From contig JBOFQB010000043.1 in assembly GCA_051660685.1 (NCBI GenBank), positions 1 to 64,000 of the forward strand: a DNA stretch of 64,000 nt, read 5' to 3'. This DNA is from JAVBSX01 sp051660685 (GTDB lineage: Bacteria; Planctomycetota; Planctomycetia; Pirellulales; Thermoguttaceae). How positions within the stretch are numbered: position 1 is the stretch's first letter; each line of letters opens with the position of its first letter. The notes under the pieces are model-generated. The model was not told the DNA's origin. It saw only the letters and a program-made list of their open reading frames with translations, and made no database searches. The position numbers were made by a program, and so were the translations under genes. Shown here one piece after another: positions 58,446 through 64,000 of this stretch.

Positions 58446-58586
58446 GTTTAGCCGCGGAACAACGTTCCGCGCGTACAAACAGCGATTCTGAACGCGCGAT
58501 ACGTTGTATCGCGGCTAAACGGGAACATCGTTCCGCGCGTACAAACAACGATTCTCAACGCGCGATACGTTGTATCGCGGCTAAAC
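58446..58586. repeat. BIME-like tandem unit A14
   Basis: The first unit (58446-58520) pairs a GGAAC-type left arm with an ATAC-type right arm. A second partial copy (58521-58586) repeats the spacer GCGTACAAACA and the right arm almost exactly. It shows recent local duplication. Confidence 0.8.
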
Positions 58587-58816
58587 GGGGGATAATGGAG
58601 AATCTGGGCTGTTTGCAAAATGGCGACTTTGCGGCTTTTTTCCAAAATTCTGGAATTTCTTATAATTATCAATTGTCCTAATTCTCCAATAATCCGATAA
58701 TATCGATTGTGCAGACCTTAGACAAGAAGGCTGCGCTCGATGATTGGTCGTCCCGGGGCGATTTACGGATTGTATCCACCTAATACCTTTTTTGGGAAAT
58801 TTTTGGGGAATACGCG
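58587..58816 (+). promoter_or_regulatory. Promoter region of the autotransporter gene
   Basis: TTGTCC (58673-58678), a 17-bp spacer and GATAAT (58696-58701) make a good sigma-70 promoter. The leader is about 110 nt. No other feature is seen in this gap. Confidence 0.5.
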
Positions 58817-61183
58817 ATGAAACATTTGAAACAATCGCTTTGCTGCATCATAACACTACTGTTCTGCGCCCTCCTGTCTCAATACGCTTTTGGACAAACA
58901 TTGCCCTTGCCAAATACGGGCAATGTACAGGTAAACGGCGTAGATCAAGGACCGACCTACATCATCACATCGGGTGCAAATAATTATAGGATGATCTTTA
59001 CGGCTCCGACGGCCGTTGTCTCCCTCAATACCGTGACTGGATTGAACAAAACTTGGGGGGGTGAGATCAGCATGCAGGCCGCAGGTGTCATTGCAACACA
59101 ATCAACAGTTGCGGGACAATTACCAAACTTGACGGTGAATGGTGTATTGTCTGGGAATCAGGACCTGACCAAAACGGGAGATGGTAAGTTGATTTTTACG
59201 AACAGTAACAACACGCATCGAGGAACAATCACCGTCAATGCCGGAACAGTTGCCATTTCAGATGCAGGTCAATTGTCTGGCTCGCTCATCGACCTTACGT
59301 CACTCGGGTCCACTCTGGACATTAGCGGCGCAACCTCATCCGCGAGCATTGGCGGATTAAGTGGTGTTTTCGGGTCAGTCGTCAAATTGGACACTAAAGA
59401 ATTGGTCTTTGGCGGGAATAATGCGAATACGACCTATGATGGTTTTTTTGATGGTAGTGGAACCTTGACAAAAGTGGGGACAGGAACAGTAACATTGACG
59501 GGGGACAGTACGACGACAGTACCAACAGTTCTAGGGCCGTTTACAGGAAACATTAGCGTTGATAAAGGGACACTTTTGGTCAACGGCAATGTAAGTGGTA
59601 GTGCATTAGCCCCTCTGGTGAAGACGACAACAACAGTCAAGCAAGGTGCCGTTCTCGGGGGAAATGGAACACTCGGTAATGTGACCGTCAATGCAGGTGG
59701 AATGCTTGCCCCAAGTGTTTTAACGGCCGATGCAGTCAGCAATGAGGTTTTAACGATTAGTGGTCAGCTTGATGCTCAAGCGAATAGTAAAATCGTTCTA
59801 CGCGTCAATGACAAAGGTGCTTTTGAACAAATCAAAGTGGGCACAGTATCTGTGGGCACTGATTGGAATAATGTTAATTTGGAGATGAACGCCCTTGCCG
59901 GAGATTATAGTGATCCCCCTGGTGTAACGATTCTAGGTCCGATGATTACCGCCAATGGTACAGTAGATTTGACGACTTGGAGCGATTGGGAATTACGTCA
60001 AAAGTTTCTTAATTTGAATACCACAACAGGAAATATTACACGAAAAACAGACTATTTCCAGAACCCGAATGTAGTGCAAACACACAATCAACAGGAGGTT
60101 GGCCGGGTTCTTGATGCTTCTAAGGCCGGAACAAGCGACGCAATGTGGGAGATGATGACCCGGTTGAGCTGGTTAATTGGGGATGATCCGACGACTCCAT
60201 TATCCCCAGATCGAATTTATGCGGCATACAGTCAGATGACGGGGGATTTGAGGGCGCACGCAATCACGTTAGGGCAATGGAAGACGTCGCAGTATGGGCT
60301 TGCTCATCTTGATTTGACCGAGCATGGACTGTCCGAAAAGAATTCAGTTTGGTTTCAGGCGATTCACCAGACGACCGATTTTGAGGGGGATGGTAACGCA
60401 AGTGCGTATGGAATTTCCCGGACCGGGGGAATCTTCGGTTCCGAAGAAGTCGTTGGAGATGACACCCTCTTCGGCTTCTTCGTCGGCTTTTCCCGACCCT
60501 ATATCTACAATCAGGGCAATTCCGTTGAAGCCAATGACTTGCAGTTCGGCTTTTACGGCGGTTCCCGATTGCATCGCTTCCTCGACACGAAACTGTTTGT
60601 CGGTTATGGACATCAATCTTACGATCAAAAACGGTATATTACCGATTCGGTGTTGCTTGATGACGGACCTGTGCAGCAGATCAGTTCGCGCTACAAAGGG
60701 GATTCCATGTCAATGAGCTGTGAAATCGGCGTTCCGCTCGAAGGTGGTCTCTTCAGTCTGCGTCCGCTTGCTGCTGTTGATTCGGATTTGACTTGGGTTT
60801 ATAACACGGATGAAACGGGATCGAGCGGATTGGAACAGCGATTTGCTCGGGAGTTTTATGAAAAGACGTTAGCGCGAGCGGGTTTGACGGCGCAATTTGG
60901 TTCGGTCATGTACAGCACGCCGTTGAGTTTGACGGGCCGAGCGTTTTATGCCCGGCAGATTTCGGGCGACTCGCATACGACGTCCCGCGCTGCCTTTTTG
61001 GGTGACACCAGTCAATGGATGTCCATTTACGGCATTGAGCAGGGTAAGGATTACATGACAGGGGGACTTGGTTTTCGCTGGACGATCAGTGAATCGCGGT
61101 CGTTTTACGGCGATTATGATTATACAACGAGTGACCGTTCGCGGGCCCATTCCGCTTCTCTCGGCTATATGCAGAAATGGTAG
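58817..61183 (+). CDS. Autotransporter (type Va) with PATR repeats
   Basis: The 788-aa outer-membrane protein begins with a signal peptide (SLCCIITLLFCALLSQYAFG). The passenger has Gly/Asn/Thr-rich beta-helix sequence, including PATR motifs (LTKTGDGKLIFTNSNNTHRG, GTLTKVGTGTVTLTG, KGTLLVNGNVSG) and VTVNAGGMLAPS. The last 260 residues (NSVWFQAIHQTTDFEGDGNA to DRSRAHSASLGYMQKW) form a 12-strand autotransporter barrel ending in an aromatic residue. The passenger probably stays at the cell surface; no catalytic motif is seen. It has its own promoter. Its 3' end is convergent with pheT across palindrome A15. Confidence 0.93.
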   Translation: MKHLKQSLCCIITLLFCALLSQYAFGQTLPLPNTGNVQVNGVDQGPTYIITSGANNYRMIFTAPTAVVSLNTVTGLNKTWGGEISMQAAGVIATQSTVAGQLPNLTVNGVLSGNQDLTKTGDGKLIFTNSNNTHRGTITVNAGTVAISDAGQLSGSLIDLTSLGSTLDISGATSSASIGGLSGVFGSVVKLDTKELVFGGNNANTTYDGFFDGSGTLTKVGTGTVTLTGDSTTTVPTVLGPFTGNISVDKGTLLVNGNVSGSALAPLVKTTTTVKQGAVLGGNGTLGNVTVNAGGMLAPSVLTADAVSNEVLTISGQLDAQANSKIVLRVNDKGAFEQIKVGTVSVGTDWNNVNLEMNALAGDYSDPPGVTILGPMITANGTVDLTTWSDWELRQKFLNLNTTTGNITRKTDYFQNPNVVQTHNQQEVGRVLDASKAGTSDAMWEMMTRLSWLIGDDPTTPLSPDRIYAAYSQMTGDLRAHAITLGQWKTSQYGLAHLDLTEHGLSEKNSVWFQAIHQTTDFEGDGNASAYGISRTGGIFGSEEVVGDDTLFGFFVGFSRPYIYNQGNSVEANDLQFGFYGGSRLHRFLDTKLFVGYGHQSYDQKRYITDSVLLDDGPVQQISSRYKGDSMSMSCEIGVPLEGGLFSLRPLAAVDSDLTWVYNTDETGSSGLEQRFAREFYEKTLARAGLTAQFGSVMYSTPLSLTGRAFYARQISGDSHTTSRAAFLGDTSQWMSIYGIEQGKDYMTGGLGFRWTISESRSFYGDYDYTTSDRSRAHSASLGYMQKW

Positions 61184-61222
61184 AGTAGGGGATGGGGGAT
61201 AGGGGGGGAAGAATTGGATTCC

Positions 61223-61353
61223 GTTTAGCCGAGGAACAACGTTCCGCGCGTATCGAAATCTCTGTACGCGCGATACGTTGTATCGCGGCTAAACGGTTAA
61301 ATTACGCGCAGAAAATGATTATGTACGCGCAGAACGGTGTTCTGCGGCTAAAC
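61223..61353. repeat. BIME-like paired palindrome A15 plus a third arm
   Basis: A GGAAC-type left arm and ATAC-type right arm (61223-61294), then an additional CAGAAC-type arm (ACGCGCAGAACGGTGTTCTG, GCGGCTAAAC at 61324-61353). All three stem types occur in one locus. Confidence 0.8.
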
Positions 61354-61355
61354 GG

Positions 61356-61380
61356 TTAAATACGCGAGTCGCGTATTTAA
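61356..61380. repeat. Perfect 25-bp palindrome at the pheT stop codon
   Basis: TTAAATACGCGA, a single G and TCGCGTATTTAA. The pheT TAA stop lies inside it. It could act as a terminator or RNA-end structure between convergent genes. Confidence 0.6.
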
Positions 61381-63854
61381 CTTCTTAACGAAATGTTTCG
61401 CTCTTTGATGAAACCGAGGAAAGATTGGTGAAAAGAGTCAATCTCCTCGCCCGAAAGTGTATGGTCTTCTGACCCAATCCAGAAACGGAAGGAATAACTC
61501 GCTTTGCCTTTTTCCAGACCCTTCCCCTTATAGGAGGTGAGGAACTCCCGACGATTCAGAAGAGGATGTGCAAACGAATCAAGGACCTGTTCCAGATCGG
61601 CAAAACCGGCGTCAATGTCCCAAACCAATGAAAAATCCTGCCAAGAACCTGGGTATTTTGGCAGGTCCGTGAATCGGACTTGCGGGAACAGGTTGCCTTG
61701 CAATTTGTCCAGTTCGATTTCAAACCAGACGACTTGACCTCCTTCGGGGGAGATTTTTTCGAGAAGTGACCGATTGAGGACCCCAAGAGTCCCAACTCTT
61801 TGGTCCTCTGTGTCCCGAATCTCGACAAATTGCCCGGATGTGTTCCAAGGAATTCGGTTAGATTCAGGATCATTGGGGATTTCCGACGCGACAAAACGGA
61901 ACGTCTTTCCGCTAAAAAGCAAACCCAAATCTTCAAGAGCCGATTTGATCGAGAGATAATGCTCCTCCAGAGTTTGGCCCGATTGAATAAAGGAAACGCC
62001 GGATAATCGGGGAAGTTCCAGACTCTCACCCGTTTTCGTGTCGGGAAAATAGACATGTCCTAACTCGAACAATCGGAATTTGTCCCGAATCGGTCGATTT
62101 TTCGGAACCAAAGCGAACAAATTCGGAAGTAAGGTTGTTCGCAAACGACTTTCCCCTTGTGCAGCCGGATTCTTCAAGACCAATGTCTCGCCCGGGTCAA
62201 AGCCCAACCGATTCGTCCAATTGTCATTTGTCCAACCATAATTGTGGACCTCAATAAAACGATGTGCAAGGGCGAGCAATTTTCTTGCTTTATGCTCCAT
62301 TCGGACAGATTTTTCGACGAAGAGGGGACGTAAAGGGGCAACGGGCAGGACCGGTTGAATGTTGTCATAACCGTAGACCCTCAAAACCTCTTCGAGAATG
62401 TCTTCTGGAATGGAAATGTCTTTGACACTCCGAAAAGGGGGGACCTGAACAACGAGGGTTCCGTCCTTTTCAAATTCGGCAAGAAACGCGAGAGAACGGA
62501 GAATCGAGAGGACGCGATCTTGGGGAATTTTGATCCCGGCGAGACGGTCCAGACGACCGGGTTCCAAGCGAATTGTTCTGTATTCTTCGCCAAGATTTCC
62601 CCGGACCGTAAATTTTGAGGTGATTTCAAACGGAATTCCGGCATCCTTGATAATCTGCAAAATCCGTTCAGCTGCGAACTTGACATTGCAAGGAGGTTGC
62701 GATTTTTCATACCGTTGTGAAGCATCTGTCCGCAAATCCAAACGACCGGACGTTTTACGAACTCGGGCTGCTTTGAAATTCGCGCTTTCCAACAAAACGG
62801 TCCTCGTTGCGTCCGAAACTTCGGTTTCCCGACCGCCCATAATTCCGGCAAGAGCAACGGGAGTCGCCGATTGCAGGTCAACCGATTCTTTCGCCGCTTT
62901 CTCGTCGTCCCTGTTCCGCCGAACTCCCCAAATCAACAGATCATCCGGGAGAAGTGACCGATCCTGACCGTCGAGTGTCTGAAACTTCTGCTCTTTTCCA
63001 CTTTGCGCAACCCGAATCCCGGCAATCAAATCTCCGTCAAAAGCATGTGTCGGTTGTCCAAGCCCCAAATTAACGTAATTCGTCACGTCAATCAACAGAT
63101 TGTATGTCCGTTGTCCAAGTGCATGTAAACGACGCTGCATGAAGATCGGAGATGGAACGGCAACCGGTTGATTGAACTGAATTTCGACACAACCGTAAGC
63201 GGGACAATTTTCGAGATCGGCAACGTCAAGCGGGTATTCGGGCAAAGGATCAAACGGTGTCAAATCGAAAAAAACAGCCGGTTTTAAGGGTCTCCCAAAA
63301 ATAGCAGCCAATTCCCTCGCAAAACCGTAATGTCCCCAAAGATCAGGTCGATGTGTCAAACTCTTATTGTCAACCTCAATCAAAATGTCTGACTGCGGAA
63401 TATATTCCGAAAGTAACGCCCCGATTTTGGTGTCGGTTGGACATTCAAAGAGAATTTCATGCCAATGACTCAACCGCAGTTCAGCAGCGGAACAGAGAAT
63501 TCCTTCTGAGGTTCTGCCGTACTTCGTCCCTTTTTCAACGACTTTGTGTCCGGCGAGAATGGAACCGGACGGAGCAAACGGGGCAATCAGACCGACTCGG
63601 GCATTTGCAGCACCGCAAACGGTTGTGTAGGTTTTGGAACCGCAATTGACTTTACAGAAGGACAATTTCTTTCCGTCTTGTTCAAACGGTTCGAACTCGA
63701 CAATTTGCCCGATCAACACCCCGTCAAGAGACCGCTCGATTTGCTCAATCCCTTCAACTTCAGCAGTCGAAAGAGTCAACGAATTGGCAATTTCATCCGC
63801 GCTAAGACCGTTCAGATCAACGTAATCGGAAATCCAGTCAAGAGAGATATACAT
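61377..63854 (-). CDS. pheT: Phenylalanyl-tRNA synthetase beta subunit
   Basis: PheT recognises tRNA-Phe and, with PheS, forms the (alpha-beta)2 synthetase; it also edits misacylated Tyr. The 825-aa length and domains match: MYISLDWISDYVDLNGLSAD (N-terminal), a tRNA-binding EMAP-type part (GVLIGQIVEFEPF, KLSFCKVNCG), and the B3/B4 editing region with YNLLIDVTNYVNLGLGQPTH. The B5 region and catalytic-like core are also present (PLFVEKSVRMEHKARKLLAL). The C-terminal FDX-ACB domain reads RFTDLPKYPGSWQDFSLVWD. The ATG at 63854 is preceded by six heptamers and no ribosome binding site. pheS, usually adjacent, is not visible; the partial gene upstream does not look like it. Confidence 0.96.
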   Translation of the reverse strand: MYISLDWISDYVDLNGLSADEIANSLTLSTAEVEGIEQIERSLDGVLIGQIVEFEPFEQDGKKLSFCKVNCGSKTYTTVCGAANARVGLIAPFAPSGSILAGHKVVEKGTKYGRTSEGILCSAAELRLSHWHEILFECPTDTKIGALLSEYIPQSDILIEVDNKSLTHRPDLWGHYGFARELAAIFGRPLKPAVFFDLTPFDPLPEYPLDVADLENCPAYGCVEIQFNQPVAVPSPIFMQRRLHALGQRTYNLLIDVTNYVNLGLGQPTHAFDGDLIAGIRVAQSGKEQKFQTLDGQDRSLLPDDLLIWGVRRNRDDEKAAKESVDLQSATPVALAGIMGGRETEVSDATRTVLLESANFKAARVRKTSGRLDLRTDASQRYEKSQPPCNVKFAAERILQIIKDAGIPFEITSKFTVRGNLGEEYRTIRLEPGRLDRLAGIKIPQDRVLSILRSLAFLAEFEKDGTLVVQVPPFRSVKDISIPEDILEEVLRVYGYDNIQPVLPVAPLRPLFVEKSVRMEHKARKLLALAHRFIEVHNYGWTNDNWTNRLGFDPGETLVLKNPAAQGESRLRTTLLPNLFALVPKNRPIRDKFRLFELGHVYFPDTKTGESLELPRLSGVSFIQSGQTLEEHYLSIKSALEDLGLLFSGKTFRFVASEIPNDPESNRIPWNTSGQFVEIRDTEDQRVGTLGVLNRSLLEKISPEGGQVVWFEIELDKLQGNLFPQVRFTDLPKYPGSWQDFSLVWDIDAGFADLEQVLDSFAHPLLNRREFLTSYKGKGLEKGKASYSFRFWIGSEDHTLSGEEIDSFHQSFLGFIKERNISLRS

Positions 63855-63896
63855 AGGGGATAGGGGACGGGGGATTGGGAATAGGGGGGAAATAGG
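63855..63896. repeat. Heptamer leader directly before pheT
   Basis: Six units on the plus strand (AGGGGAT AGGGGAC GGGGGAT TGGGAAT AGGGGGG AAATAGG) start at the base next to the start codon and fill the gap to the upstream gene. Confidence 0.8.
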
Positions 63897-63899
63897 AGC

Positions 63900-64000
63900 C
63901 TACTTAAACAAAGCGTCATATTTGTTGGGGTTGAAAAACGAAAACCGCATTTCCCGAATATACTCAACCGGGCCAACTTTTCGTTGAATGTCAACAAGCG
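63900..64000 (-). CDS. Partial CDS running off the right edge (C-terminus only)
   Basis: The minus strand reads LVDIQRKVGPVEYIREMR then FSFFNPNKYDALFK and stops at TAG (63900-63902). The mixed hydrophobic/charged composition and lack of frame breaks suggest a real gene, 45 bp upstream of pheT on the same strand. It does not resemble the PheS C-terminus. Only about 32 residues are visible and no family is recognised. Confidence 0.55.
   Translation of the reverse strand, partial: LVDIQRKVGPVEYIREMRFSFFNPNKYDALFK

Noticed and set aside
58446..58586. Possible CRISPR array (repeated arms with spacers)
   Set aside because: Units are palindromic pairs with an almost identical spacer, arms occur genome-wide in single copies, and no cas genes are present.
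63900..64000. Partial upstream gene as pheS
   Set aside because: pheS normally precedes pheT, but the visible tail (YIREMR, FFNPNKYDALFK) lacks the conserved PheS C-terminal motif.

Overview
The window looks like a chromosomal segment of a Planctomycetota bacterium, probably a gut or rumen type lineage. This is inferred from the gene mix: a Tat-dependent Gfo/Idh/MocA oxidoreductase, a sulfatase, a protein with the FGE fold, a ThuA-like protein, a PEP-CTERM protein, a DUF362 protein, isolated type II secretion pseudopilins, a PATR-type autotransporter and large secreted glycoside-hydrolase-like proteins. Most genes also lack a clear Shine-Dalgarno sequence. No 16S rRNA is present, so the taxonomy is not proven. 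Housekeeping genes (argH, recR, lptE, phoH, lysA, aroC, ftsH, ribD, galK, pheT) are scattered singly among lineage-specific genes.

Layout. 1-1 kb: a small secreted ORF on the minus strand, tRNA-Gln(CTG) and a composite repeat. 1-9 kb: an orphan sugar-ABC ATPase, argH, a secreted HEAT-like protein, a small membrane protein and recR. 9-15 kb: lptE and a BamD-like lipoprotein (minus), an Rpn nuclease with a decayed copy downstream, and a sulfatase. 15-20 kb: a PEP-CTERM gene behind a G14/C14 tract, phoH, a small HTH/zinc protein, an AT-rich gap, a 78-aa protein and lysA. 20-25 kb: aroC, a secreted helical-repeat protein and an FGE-fold protein. 25-28.5 kb: a flavodoxin/SDR/hydrolase operon divergent from a MerR regulator, which looks imported. 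28.6-42.7 kb: a glycosyltransferase, two carbohydrate-active proteins, a Gfo/Idh/MocA oxidoreductase, ftsH, a ThuA-like protein, ribD and an esterase. 43-49 kb: CheX-like protein and an IMPase-family phosphatase, then an FmdB zinc-ribbon / sodium-sugar symporter / galactokinase cluster, probably for galactose uptake. 49-64 kb: GspK, a GNAT protein, DUF362, an MFS transporter, a GspH-like prepilin, a double-ACT protein, a hydrolase, an autotransporter, pheT and one partial gene.

The most striking feature is the intergenic DNA, which is packed with several independent repeat systems. (A) BIME-like paired palindromes whose arms show compensatory base changes. (B) A MITE of about 175 bp with 10-bp target duplications in two copies. 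(C) A multi-hairpin element of about 300 bp with an 8-bp target duplication in one copy. (D) A 108-bp element with 3-bp duplications in all three copies. (E) A two-copy element of about 160 bp. (H) Seven-nucleotide-periodic C-rich tracts that abut start codons where a Shine-Dalgarno would be expected, for example at recR, lptE, the glycosyltransferase, a hydrolase and pheT. Several conserved enzymes (AroC, the ABC ATPase, ArgH) also carry in-frame low-complexity insertions or extensions. The strongest candidates for undescribed biology are the heptamer leaders, the poly-C switch upstream of the PEP-CTERM gene and the covarying palindromes.
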